The translations under genes and the position numbers were made by a program. A DNA stretch of 64,000 nucleotides from Chrysaora quinquecirrha. Taxonomy: Eukaryota > Cnidaria > Scyphozoa > Semaeostomeae > Pelagiidae. The stretch is taken from NCBI GenBank assembly GCA_014526335.1, contig JACTAT010000012.1, forward strand, positions 963,318-1,027,317, in the 5' to 3' direction. Positions 1 through 11,529 of this stretch are shown piece after piece (the stretch's first letter is position 1; each line of letters begins with the position of its first letter). The notes under the pieces are model-generated. The model was not told where the DNA came from. It was given only the letters and a program-made list of their open reading frames with translations, and made no database searches.

Positions 1-2
1 TA

Positions 3-866
3 GCTATTCCTAACGTGATTGGCGAAGCTGAAGACCAATTCAAAGGATCAATGCTTATTACTGGGCTTCATGTCAATGCAATAGTTCAGCAAAAGTCTTC
101 AATAATTGTAGCTACAGATAGTGACACACAACATGAAAGAAAGAAAGAGGTGATGAGACTTAAACGTGAAAAGATTGTAAAGAAGGTGGAATCAGCCATG
201 AATCAATTACCTGATATGCATTCAGTCGCCTTCACGCAAGCACGAGATAAGGGAGCAAGTTCATGGTTATCAGCACTTCCATTGAAAAATCTGGTCTTCG
301 ACCTTAACAAGCAGGATTTTAGAGATGCTCTTCGGATTAGATATAACTTGAGGCTACAAAACTTGCCAACGTGGTGCACATGTGGCCAGAAATTTTCCCT
401 AGGTCATGCTCTATTGTGCAAAAAGGGTGGTTTTGTCTTATTACGTCACGACAACATAAGAGACATTTTGACTACCCTTTTAGACAGAGTGTGCCCCAAC
501 GTAGAAGCTGAACCTCACCTCCTTCCAGTTGACAATGAACAGTTTCGGCTAAGATCTACCAACAGAAGTGAAAGTGCAAGATTGGACATTAAAGCTAGTA
601 ATTTTTGGAGACAGGGTCAAGTAGCTTTCTTTGATGTGCGTGTCACACATGTAAACTCAACTACTAATTCAAACCAGAATACCAAAGAAGTGTTTGCCAG
701 GCACGAACAGGAAAAGAAAAGAACATATTTACAAAGAATTACAGAAATAGAGCATGGTTCATTTACTCCATTGGTATTTGGAACCAATGGAGGGGCAGGG
801 AAGGAATGTGAAACTTTCTTAAGGAAATCGCAAACAAAGAAAACTCACGGTACGAATCAACTTTAA
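3..866 (+). CDS. Retroelement ORF, C-terminal zinc knuckle plus restriction-like endonuclease (5' partial)
   Basis: The frame is open from the window edge to a TAA at 864-866, so this is the C-terminal ~288 residues of a longer protein. Visible features, numbered from the GTG at 15, are a Cys-His knuckle (C-x-C-x7-H-x3-C, about residues 121-135), then an RHD motif, then a block with 'ARLDI' followed about 15 residues later by 'FFDVRV'. A CCHC knuckle followed by a basic RH(N/D) and a (K/R)PD...D core is the known C-terminal layout of REL-endonuclease non-LTR retrotransposons (R2, CRE and NeSL types). Here the P of the PD pair is replaced by L, so assignment to a clade is inference. The RT domain would lie left of the window. 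The ORF is undamaged as far as seen. A captured host gene with the same fold is possible but less likely. Confidence 0.6.
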   Translation, partial: AIPNVIGEAEDQFKGSMLITGLHVNAIVQQKSSIIVATDSDTQHERKKEVMRLKREKIVKKVESAMNQLPDMHSVAFTQARDKGASSWLSALPLKNLVFDLNKQDFRDALRIRYNLRLQNLPTWCTCGQKFSLGHALLCKKGGFVLLRHDNIRDILTTLLDRVCPNVEAEPHLLPVDNEQFRLRSTNRSESARLDIKASNFWRQGQVAFFDVRVTHVNSTTNSNQNTKEVFARHEQEKKRTYLQRITEIEHGSFTPLVFGTNGGAGKECETFLRKSQTKKTHGTNQL

Positions 867-955
867 GCTGGATCAGGACAAGACAATCAATTGAAATTGT
901 TAAATCTGCAGTTATCTGTGTGAGAGGGTCGAGGGTGCCTTTTCGGCGAAATGAG

Positions 956-961
956 AATAAA
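956..961 (+). promoter_or_regulatory. Candidate poly(A) signal AATAAA
   Basis: An AATAAA hexamer lies about 90 bases after the stop codon of the retroelement ORF. Position and sequence fit a polyadenylation signal for that transcript; there is no other evidence. Confidence 0.35.
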
Positions 962-1890
962 GAACTTACTGACTTTGACTATATGTTCACAGAGGCAAAG
1001 ATATGAATTGGGGTTTTATTAGAGGGGTTTGCTTTTAATTACTGGTCAGTTTAAAATTATTAAGGTTTAATGTTTTATCCAATTATATTTATTTACTTTT
1101 TATCTTTCCTTTTTTATGGATTTTTATATCTTAATACTCTATGGGACTTTGATTTTAATCTATTTATTTTATGAATGTAATTTAGGTTTTAAAAGAAAAG
1201 CATAATAAACCTAATACAGCCAGTCAAAAAACTTACCTACCCCAGATTTAGAGTGGAAACAGTAGTAAATAAATATCACCCTTCAATTTTACTGGGTCAA
1301 AAATTTCACGACACAGCTCGATTTCGCCTCGAAGCGCAATTCGAATTTTGCATCACACATCAGAAAACCGCATTTCATTGGTCGTTTCTCCTCCCGCGCT
1401 TCGCGCTCCCTGGTTTCTCCCGTTTCTCCCTACTGCGCAGGCGATTTCTACCTACTTCTACCTACGCATGTTAGCTTTGATTCTACCCACAATTCCCTAC
1501 AATTTTGAAAATATACCTACGTTTCTACCTACGTTCACGTGGCGGAAGACATTCAGCATTCCTACTGGTTGGGTAAAGAGGAGTAATATTCAAAACAATC
1601 CTTAAAATGGGTTATTTGGTCCCGTTTTTTAGAGAAAATCGCAAAATTTTCCACCAAACTGAAAAAACGTTGGGGAGGGGGGTGCTAGTCCCTAAGCCTT
1701 CAATAATTTCTACCCCTGCGTTGACACTTAATTGTAAAAGTAAATTTCAGGTTCAGGTTCAGGTGGTTTTTGAAGCTGTTGCCTTTGTATCGGCAGCCTC
1801 CTACAATTTCCAGAAATCTACCTACTTTTCTTTATTTATCCCGTAGGTTTTTTACATATTTTTATATTATTTGTCCATTTTTCAATTGTC
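962..1890. other. Intergenic, no gene seen
   Basis: AT-rich sequence without a coding pattern. It contains scattered copies of a short 'CTACCTAC' word (about 1445-1530 and 1800-1850). The short open frames here show no composition or motif to support translation. Confidence 0.4.
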
Positions 1891-1911
1891 GATTTTCTCT
1901 TTTCCACATTT

Positions 1912-2880
1912 TCAATAACATTTCCATTTCCTTTTTTCTTCCATTTTATCGTTTTCAAATAAGAACTTTCCCACTACGTGCTCGTTATTTTCTGTCGTAG
2001 ATGAATATTCTTGGCATCTTTCATTTCTTAAACCTGGGCATTTCAATAAAAAGTGATCTAAATCTTCATTCACATTCATGTCGCAAATATCGCAATGGAC
2101 TTTTCCATTTATATGTCTGTTTCTTATATTTAGAGGTAATGAGTTAGTTCTTGCTAATAACAGTAGCTTTGAGCTCCATCTGTTATCATAAATTCTTTCC
2201 TCCTTTATTTCTTTTTTCCAACATTGGTATATTTTTAAACTTGACTTTGATTCAATTTCTTTCCTCCAGGTCTCGCTATCCCATTTTCTCAATGCTTCTT
2301 TTATTTCCTTTTTGCTTAACTTCTCGGTTTCTAAAGCCGTCATATTGATTTCTTCGTGATACTTATTCAGCGTCGATGTCCATTTATTCTTTTTATCTTC
2401 TTTCGTTTTCCTCAGGATTTCTTTAAGTAACATATTTTGTCCTGACGCAATATTCTTAACCAACATTATTTTTGATTCAATTATTCTTGTTTTCATCAAT
2501 GACGCTCCTATTTCACTTCTCATTGCAGAAACTGGCGTGTCTTTTCTTCCACCTAAAATTTTTCTATATACACTATTTTCTATTGTTTGTAATTTCTGAA
2601 TTTCTGCATTTGTTAAATTGATAACTCCAGCTCCATATAATATTGAGGGTAATATTAAACTTTTCCAATATGTCTTACCAATAAGAACTTTGTTACAGCA
2701 TTTTTCAATTACATTGAACGTCATATTCGCCATTTTTTGTGCTTTTTCAATCATATTTTCTTTTTGTTTCTTAAACATATCTTTTTTGTTGATAATAGTA
2801 ATTCCTAAATACTTAATGCTGTCCGTCACTTTGATTCCACCAATTTCTTCAGTTGTTTCTCTTGAACGCTTCTTGAACGC
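1912..2880 (-). pseudogene. LINE C-terminal domain remnant
   Basis: This resumes in a different frame directly after the deletion, at 'KVTDSIKYLGI', which is the block that normally follows the YADD box in LINE reverse transcriptases. It continues as a long helical, basic stretch and ends with a Cys/His cluster (CDIC-x11-HFLLKC) typical of the tail of many LINE ORF2 proteins. Length about 320 residues, open throughout. With the catalytic core missing upstream it cannot give a working RT. Confidence 0.75.
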
Positions 2881-4785
2881 AATATTGTAATATAAAAACA
2901 TTGTCTTCTACTCTTCCTCCTTCCGTAAAACCTGCTTGTGTTTCTTTTATTTCATCATTATCTTTTATGTGTTGTTCTATTTCATTTTTTAATAATGACA
3001 TAAACATTTTGTAAGAGATATTGGTCAACGATAATAATCTGAGATCTTTTGCTGTTGCTTTGTTTTTCTTTAACAATATTTTTGTTATTGACTCTTTCCA
3101 TTCCTCAGGTTTTTCTAATTTGCTGAGCTCATTGTTGAAACACTTGGTCATAATTGTCATGCATGTCTCGCTTTTTCCCAATGCTTTGTACATTTCTGGT
3201 TTGATGTTGTCTGGTCCAGATGCTTTGTTCTTTTTCAATTTTTTAACTACATTTTTTACTTTATTAACATCTATAATAGGTTTTGGCATAAGTCTTAAGG
3301 GATACTCGACTCGTTGTACCATGTCTAAATGTTCTCTCATGAATACATAGTCCTCTCTATACACTTCATTTTCAATTTTCTCATTTAATTCTTTTCTTTT
3401 ATTCTCTGTCCATATGTCCTTTATGTTATTTTCATGTTTACCGTATATTTTCCCCCAGAACTTTAAAATTTCCTCTTTTGATTGTTCTTCATTTAGTTTG
3501 TCACCATTTTCGTTATATAAACTTATATCATCTTTCGATTGCTTCTTCTTTCCTTTTAGTTTGTTTATATTTTCCCATAATTTTTTGCTTTTATTTGAAT
3601 TTTCTTTTATTTCTTTCGTTATCTTCATTTCGTGCTCATTCATTGCTTGTCTTATAAATGCTTGTGTTTTTTCCTTCTGATGTTTCCATTTGTCGTATAA
3701 TTATTTCTTTTCTTCTTCTGACTTTGCATTTCTTTTCATTCTGTTAAAGGCATTTCTTTTCTTTATTTCTTTTCTTATATCATTGTTTATCCATGGCTTT
3801 TCTTCAATATCGCCCTCTTCAGCCACTTTCTTTTTGTATGTTCTTTTCAAGACGCTGTCTGCTATTTCTATAATTGATGTATTCATTTCTCTTATATTTT
3901 CAATTTTTTCATATTTCCATCTGTCTTCCACTTTATTCTCAAATTCTTCCAATGTTTTGGGGTCTTTCTAATAGTACTCTGTTGTTATCCATTTGTTTTT
4001 CCTAACATTTTTTTCTCTTTCGTTCTTGAATGTAAATTTTGTGGTAATTAAGTTGTGATCATCTATGTCTAAAATTTCATTTGCTTCATCTATTTCCATC
4101 TCTTCAAATAACTTGTACATTTGCTGATTAACGAAAACGAAATCTATTGCACTCTTCTGATCATTTCTTGACCAAGTATATGTTCCAATACACTTTCCGT
4201 CCAAGTTTAATAGTGTCAAATTATAATTTTCAACCTTATCTAGAACCATTTTCCCATTATTGTCACACTTTTGACTTCCTAAAAAACCAAGATGACCATT
4301 GAAATCCCCTAGTATTATAAAAGCTTCATCTTTGATGTTGTCCATTTTTCTTTCAATATCTTTTCTAATATTCAAATTTCTTGTTTTATCCTTTGCTTCT
4401 CTTTCTACTGAAAAGTATACTAAAATTATTGATATTGGTATACCAAAGCATCTTCCTTTCATTTCTAAGCAATCTTTGTTTCTATTTTCTATTTTAATAA
4501 TCTCTAAGTTCTCATTTTCTGTAAACAGTATCATGATTCCTCCACCTTTTTATCATTCCTGTCTCTCATACTATTATACATTTTTATTCCATCAGAGAAT
4601 AAAATCTTGTCATCTTTCAGCTGAGTTTCGGTTAGACAAACAACATTATATGCATTTTTTTCACTTTTAAGCAGATCTTCAACTTCAATCACTTTTCCTT
4701 TTGTTAATCCTTGGATATTTACTAAATTAAAATTTATTTGAATTTTTCCATTTTCCTTTTTTTGTAATTCGAGTCCTCATTATTT
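2849..4785 (-). pseudogene. LINE endonuclease and N-terminal RT remnant
   Basis: The reading frame shows an apurinic-like endonuclease: 'NIQGLTKGK' near 4,720, 'CLTETQL' near 4,640, 'GDFNGH' near 4,300, 'TYTWSRND' near 4,180 and 'DIDDHNL' near 4,060. These are the Asn, Glu, Asp/Asn and His-containing catalytic blocks of the exonuclease-endonuclease-phosphatase fold. After two in-frame stops come a lysine-rich linker and the first RT blocks ('KASGPDNIKPEMYK', 'TEGGRVEDNVF'). Translation ends at 2,849 after 'CVQEAFKRNN', before any catalytic Asp. A 1-base loss in an A run near 4,546 separates the first ~75 codons from the rest. Confidence 0.8.
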
Positions 4786-4800
4786 CAAAATCTCACCGCA

Positions 4801-5477
4801 TTGCTAGGTACCAAACGCATTCGTACCACTTCATACCATCCTTGTGCAAACAGTATGGTTGAACGTTTTCACCGCACTCTAAAAGCATCACTTAAAGCCC
4901 AGCCTGATTCTACCAAATGGACTGAAGCACTTCCACTCATTTTACCTAACATCCGCACTACAATCAAAGCAGATCTTCAATTTTCACCAGCACAACTTGT
5001 TTTTGGCACGACATTTTGTCTCCCAGCAGAATTTATTGCACCAACATCAAAATTATCAGATCTCGACCCATCAATTTATGCTGATCGTCTTCGTTCTACA
5101 ATGCAACAAATTCAACCCACCTCTCCACGATCACAGCATCCTAAACATCACGTACCTAAAGATCTTCACACATGCACTCACGTTTTGTTCGAATCGATTC
5201 TGTTCGCAAACCACTTCAAGCACCTTATAATGGCCCATTCAAGATTCTTAAACGCACACCAAAATTTTTCACACTTGACATGAACGGAAAATCTCAGAAC
5301 ATCACAATTGACCGTCTGAAAGTTGAATACCTTGATTCTGACTCGCTACAAACAACACATACTACTACTGCATCTTCAACTGTCAATGTTTCACCTGCAA
5401 CGTCACAATCTGCATCTCCGGTTCGCACTACTCGTTCTGGCGGGACAGTTCATTTTCCTGTTCGTTTTGGCCAATGA
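4801..5477 (+). pseudogene. Ty3/gypsy integrase, C-terminal half, frameshifted
   Basis: The first part carries the end of the integrase core ('SYHPCANSMVERFHRTLK', including the catalytic Glu of D,D-35-E) and the helices after it. The second part has the GPY/F module ('APYNGPFKILKRT') and a Ser/Thr-rich tail ending at a TGA at 5,475-5,477. The two parts are in different frames; a one-base loss in the T run near 5,184 accounts for this. The catalytic Asp residues are upstream of the truncation, so this is a dead fragment. Confidence 0.8.
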
Positions 5478-5599
5478 AGGACTATTTGAACGTTTGAACA
5501 TTGCATATTTGAACGTCAATCTTTTGCATATTTTCATGTCTAATTCATTTTTGTTTTTCTTCGAAAGCACATTTGCACTTGCATTCTAGGGGGGAGTAA

Positions 5600-5900
5600 T
5601 GTAGCAACGCACCAGAGCAACACTCTTCTTTGTTTTCAATTTCCTTACATTTTCCTCCTCGTTAACACTTAACTCTTTATGCGCTTTTCTTTATTTCACA
5701 CTCGCTTTTATTTATCTCTGCATCTCTTCACAACCGCCTTGGTTATTTAATTATCGTAAATAGAATTTTTAGTTAGTTAGATTTTGATTTACATTGGTAC
5801 GCACATAAAAACACAAGCTTCTGAGTGATTTCTGAATCGAAACCTATACAGCTCAAGTTCGGTGAGATCGTTTTAATTATTATATATACTAGCTTTAGTA
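5600..5900 (+). repeat. 3' LTR of the gypsy element (right end approximate)
   Basis: Begins TG immediately after a G-rich polypurine tract and follows the integrase stop by about 120 bases. There is no 5' LTR in the window to align with, so the right boundary is a guess. Confidence 0.55.
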
Positions 5901-5993
5901 AATGCATCTCATAATGATATTTACTAAAAAATTATGTTTGGTAGACCAAATCGCAGATTTTACAGTGAAATTCCATGGATGATAGAGTAATGC

Positions 5994-5999
5994 TTTATT
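5994..5999 (-). promoter_or_regulatory. Poly(A) signal of the secreted-protein gene
   Basis: AATAAA on the minus strand, 275 bases beyond the stop codon at 6,274. It is the best hexamer between that stop and the gypsy LTR, giving a 3' UTR of about 300 bases. Confidence 0.5.
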
Positions 6000-6273
6000 C
6001 TCACCTGGTAAGAAGAATTACACCACATTCACCTGCGTAAGAGTGCATTAAAGAGACTTGAATCATTTCCAGTTTCAACTATCCAGCTTACTTGCCTTAA
6101 GACGCTTGAGTTCCGCTTGTGAAATTGTGTGCATTGCGAAACATGACGTTATATAAGCTAAGAGAAGTCAGATAAAGGAAAAACGTGTTGTTTCGTTTTT
6201 GCAGTTCTCATAAAGCATGCTAACACCCTACGTAACATTTTGAAATTGTAATATTAAGTAGTCTAAGTAGGAC

Positions 6274-9200
6274 TTAAACACTGTCTTTAATGATGACAAA
6301 TATTTGTCCAGCAATTTCGACGATAACTTGCTTGGCTGTGTCAAGTAAGAGTTTGCCAATTTCTCCTAGCTTCTCGTAGATTTGTGGTGCTATGGTCTGA
6401 GCAGCCTCTTTAATCTTTTGAAGGATCAGAGCACCCAACTGTTGGAACTTGGCCTTGACTTTTGCCCAAACTAAAGGAAGAAGAAAACAGGAGGGGTAAT
6501 TTTTCTATGTGGGGAAAAATTGCATCAAGATTCTTCAACTTTTCATCAGAGAATTCCATAGAGTTCTCAGGCTCAAATTTCGACGTGATAGCTTATGCTT
6601 AAAGCCAAGAGTCCATCATTAGACGTCTTAAAAAGTGCACCAAACGCATTTGTATATTATTCAAAGTCTGATTGCACCATCTCCAGGTCCACATAAACTG
6701 TATGGGTGTATGGCTGCCTAAAACCATGATCTGCATTTTGGGTGCTATCAGATCAATCAAAATCAGTCTTGCTATCTTGAGGCATTCCTGATTTGTGGTT
6801 AGAGGCCTCCTGTAGAAGTATATGGTGCAAAGCACTCGATGCATGAGCAAATGTGCATTAAATATGGATTGAGATGGTTAGAGAGCTGAAGAGTCTGTCC
6901 TCAATTCCATCAGGATTCTATCAAAATCTATGATTCATATTTCATTGACCTGTTTAGCACAGCTACGTCCTATACGAATATGCATTAGTGTAGCAGAGCA
7001 TAGAATATATTTGAGATCCGTAACAGCCAACCTGCTGAGTGCATAAGGAACTTGATGATAATGGCACCGAGTCCCAAGGCAGCTGCTAAACTTGAAGTCC
7101 AATTACTTGGACTTGGGTTTTCATCAGATGATAGAGAATAGAAAGCCTTCGAACAAACTTACATTCATTCCAGCCTCTTTTAGACACTCCACCATCTGCT
7201 CGAACAATTACTTCGTAAGCCTCGTCTGCAGCAGAGTCAAAGTCTGCCTCGATTTCTTTTTCAGCAGCGTCTGCTTCTTTTGCGTCGGCAGCCTCCATCA
7301 ATGAGTTAACAACAGGCATGACATCTGCAACTGAAAAGAGAGAGCAAGAGGTAAAATTGCTTTATGACCAGCTTTGTTGGCACTGTTAGCAGGGCAGTTT
7401 ATTAAAAGAGTAAGATTGCCGAGGCTAACAATGCCGGGTCCACGTCCAGAAGGTCCCGAGACAATTGCCCTTAAAATTTTATAAGAATTTCGTTGTCTGC
7501 TTTGAGCGCATCCCTTCTACCATGTGGACCGCCTAGCTATAGCTAGTCATATTTACTAAAATTGGATTTTGGCACTGTTGTTTCTTGTTGCATTTTGACC
7601 CGCATGCTGATCCGTTTCTTTCGAAGTCCGTCGCGTTCTCGACCACCCACTTGCTTTCAAAGTCCCTGGTGATATAAAAAATAGCTCAAGTAGCCTGTAC
7701 AGATAACTTTTCAATGATAAATGTTGAGTCTCATAGTTTAATGCATACTGTCTCCAAAAGTTTAATTCTAGGAAAAGTAGAATCAATTTACAAACCCATT
7801 CCTAATCCAAGTTTCTTCAGCATTCGGACCACATGCATTCTTGCCTTCATGCTGGTCATGGTCACTTCTTTGACAGCTTCATAGGTTGCCTTTCTTATGC
7901 TCATGTGGGCTTGCATGACTGCTCTATGCAACTTTCTTCTGAACTCATGGATATCTGTAATGAAGATTCAAAATCAAACAACAATTACAGACATTACATG
8001 ACGTGAGCACCAATATTACACATCAAACGCTTTTATTACTCTCTTCAGTTGGAGGTGTTATCCATGAACAGAAAATTTCACCAAAGCGTTATCAAGAAAA
8101 CTTGTAAACAGGGTTTTTCTTAGGTTTCTTAATTAAAGCCTACATTGGCTGCGAAATGTAGTTGGAACGCCAACGCCTATGAAATTTCGTATGAATCACT
8201 GGCAGGAGCAAAATCTTTTAGTGCTAAACAACATTGCTCAAGGGAGAAAAGGGGGAGGGTGAAGCAATAGCAGGCAATGAAAGAAAATTTCAGCACAGGC
8301 GTCCAACACTTTCTGCAGCCATTGTACTTAATAAAAAAGGTTGGGGAACACGAATCCTGGAGCAAAATCTTTTAGTGCTAAACAACATTGCTTAAGGGAA
8401 AAAAGGGGGAGGGTGAAGCAATAGCAGGCAATGAAAGAAAATTTCAGCACAGGCGTCCAACACTTTCTGCAGCCATTGTACTTAATAAAAAAGGTTGGGG
8501 AACACGAATCCTGGAGCAAAATCTTTTAGTGCTAAACAACATTGCTCAAGGGAGAAAAGGGGGAGGGTGAAGCAATAGCAGGCAATGAAAGAAAATTTCA
8601 GCACAGGCGTCCAACACTTTCTGCAGCCATTGTACTTAATAAAAAAGGTTGGGGAACACGAATCCTGGAGCAAAATCTTTTAGTGCTAAACAACATTGCT
8701 CAAGGGAGAAAAGGGGGAGGGTGAAGCAATAGCAGGCAATGAAAGAAAATTTCAGCACAGGCGTCCAACACTTTCTGCAGCCATTGTACTTAATAAAAAA
8801 GGTTGGGGAACACGAATCCTGGAGCAAAATCTTTTAGTGCTAAACAACATTGCTCAAGGGAGAAAAGGGGGAGGGTGAAGCAATAGCAGGCAATGAAAGA
8901 AAATTTCAGCACAGGCGTCCAACACTTTCTGCAGCCATTGTACTTAATAAAAAAGGTTGGGGAACACGAATCCTGGAGCAAAATCTTTTAGTTTTAAACA
9001 ACATTGCTCAAGGGAGAAAAGGGGGAGGGTGAAGCAATAGCAGGCAATGAAAGAAAATTTCAGCACAGGCGTCCAACACTTTCTGCAGCCATTGTACTTA
9101 ATAAAAAAGGTTGGGGAACACGAATCCTGGAGCAAAATCTTTTAGTGCTAAACAACATTGCTCAAGGGAGAAAAGGTGGAGGGTGAAGCAATAGCAGGCA

Positions 9201-11394
9201 ATGAAAGAAAATTTCAGCACAGGCGTCCAACACTTTCTGCAGCCATTGTACTTAATAAAAAAGGTTGGGGAACACGAATTCTGGAGCAAAATCTTTCAGT
9301 GCTAACAACATTGCTCAAGGGAGAAAAGGGGGAGGGTGAAGCAATAGCAGGCAATGAAAGAAAATTTCAGCACAGGCGTCCAACACTTTCTGCAGCCATT
9401 GTACTTAATAAAAAAGGTTGGGGAACACGAATTCTGGAGCAAAATCTTTTAGTGCTAAACAACATTGCTCAAGGGAGAAAAGGGGGAGGGTGAAGCAATA
9501 GCAGGCAATGAAAGAAAATTTCAGCACAGGCGTCCAACACTTTCTGCAGCCATTGTACTTAATAAAAAAGGTTGGGGAACACGAATTCTGGAGCAAAATC
9601 TTTCAGTGTTAACAACATTGCTCAAGGGAGAAAAGGGGGAGGGTGAAGAAATAGCAGACAATGAAAGAAACTTTCAGCACAGGCGCTCCAACACTTTCTG
9701 CAGCCATTATACTTAATAAAAAAGGTTGGGGAACACGAATTCTGGAGCAAAATCTTTCAGTGCTAAACAACATTGCTCAAGGGAGAATGTGCCAGATGGG
9801 CCAGAAGTAGCCTTAACTAATGCCTAATTAGGCCTTAGTTGCACTTTATAAAATCTGATTACTACAATATGTTGACCTTCAAATGCTTAGTAACATTTTC
9901 TTTGACTGTTTTTCGATACAATCATCCAATTTTGAGACAAACTAGTTTGAAACTAAGTCGACATCAATTATCAAGAAGAAAAGATCCAGCGCGACATATA
10001 GTTTGAAAAATATAATCTCTACAGTATGTAGCATACAATGCAAAGTTAGCATGAGAGCAGCAAGAGTTCCTTGATTTTTGACCTACATTTTGTACTTCAA
10101 GCGACGAACTTCTTGCATATACATGACAAAAGGCTGTTGGAGCAAAATCTGCCATATAGTGAAAAAGTTGATAACAACGTTCGCTTACCAGAGTGATCAG
10201 CATCTACTGCATCATCAATGATTTTCTGAATCAATTTTGCAACTTTCATGGAAGCAGCTTCTACCGCTTTCACTGCTTTTTCAGCTGTTTCTTGTTGTGC
10301 AGATTTAACCTTATCAAAAGTCTCTGTCAGTTCTAGGAGAATAAAACAATTATTAAACCTGAGCACTAATACTTCATTACGGAATTCTGAGGAATGTTCA
10401 GCAAGAACTAACAATGTTTTTCGGAAATAATTAAACTTAAGGTTTCTCCCGCTTCTGCTGCTATCCAAAGGTAACGACAGGCAAGACTTCCATCCCTGGC
10501 TGAACACCATTTCTGGCTCAAATGTTTCTTGCTAAGTGGTAGGAGGGAGGCAAAGAACACTATTTGTAAAGCTTTTCTAACTGATTAAGAGTTTTAAAAC
10601 CACGGATTTTGCGCGGCAAATGTGCAGCTATACAAGGTTATATAACAACCCTAGTTTTAAGCTTTGCCTGAGTAGCCAAAAAATTCCAACATTTTCATTC
10701 CCCTTGAGCAAGTTGCATACCTCATGTTTAGAGGCAAGATACCAATGCCCGTCCTCCTTAGCGTTAAAAATTGGATTTTGCTTTCAAAGCAATCGTACTT
10801 GAAATGTTTTTGATCACCTCATTGGCTTTGACTAAGGCATCTGCATTGTGTTTGAAATTGTTTGCTTTGTAAAGGTGAAGACCTGGATTATAGTCACGAA
10901 ATTATAATAACAAGGGCCTCGGCTAACATACTATAGCTAACGCCCGGCCAGCGTGTTTGAGGCTGCATGCAGTCTACTAACGGAAGCATTCCCTCCAGTT
11001 CTTCTTCTAATCCATTGTTTTTTTAAACAAAAGCCTTTTTTCTCTTTTTAAAACAACCATAGAATGGCCACCCAGTCAAGATCCCTTAAAAGAGACCCTG
11101 GACACAACAATATACCCACCTTTGAGCAACTTCACGAGCTCTGTTGAATTCATATCTGGTCTTACTTTGGTTGCATTCTGGATGATCTGAACAGCTCTCT
11201 GAAATAACTTGGCATTTCGTTCTGCTGCATTTTCAACAGCCTTGCTGATCAAAATTGTTGATCGGTTTGCCAGTCGGACCATCCTGTTCTCCAACCTTTC
11301 CAAGTGATCGCATACCTGGAAACCAGGGTCATGATGAATTAACCCCTTGAGGATGAAATAGCTACACAAGAGTCTTTTAGGATAATTTGTTATG

Positions 11395-11480
<86 letters not shown>

Positions 11481-11484
11481 ATTG

Positions 11485-11529
<45 letters not shown>

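Larger units (their letters stand above)
1890..4790 (-). mobile_element. Decayed APE-type LINE (non-LTR retrotransposon) with deleted RT core
   Basis: Read on the minus strand, one element runs from an endonuclease N terminus near 4,785 through endonuclease, the start of RT and a C-terminal Cys/His region ending at 1,912. It is inactive: there is a frameshift near 4,546, in-frame stops at 3,970-3,968 (TAG) and 3,703-3,701 (TAA), and an internal deletion at about 2,878 that removes the RT catalytic core. Its 5' edge directly abuts a truncated gypsy integrase at about 4,795. The 3' edge is only approximate. Confidence 0.8.
4795..5900 (+). mobile_element. Ty3/gypsy LTR retrotransposon, 5' truncated (integrase end plus 3' LTR)
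   Basis: Only the distal integrase, a purine-rich tract (about 5,588-5,596) and a 3' LTR starting TGTAGC at 5,600 remain. Everything upstream in gag-pol is missing, and the break coincides with the 5' edge of the LINE on the other strand. The LTR end is not resolved; it lies somewhere around 5,880-5,910. Confidence 0.75.

Noticed and set aside
1253..2000. Overlapping small plus-strand frames
   Set aside because: No motif, splice support or codon pattern; part lies antisense to the LINE.
8177..9716. Series of 60-63-codon frames on both strands
   Set aside because: They repeat with the 154-bp satellite unit, which is not a multiple of three, and have no independent support.
8208..9785. CRISPR array
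   Set aside because: Contiguous satellite without unique spacers in an animal genome; the same holds for the 16-bp array at 42.9-44.5 kb.
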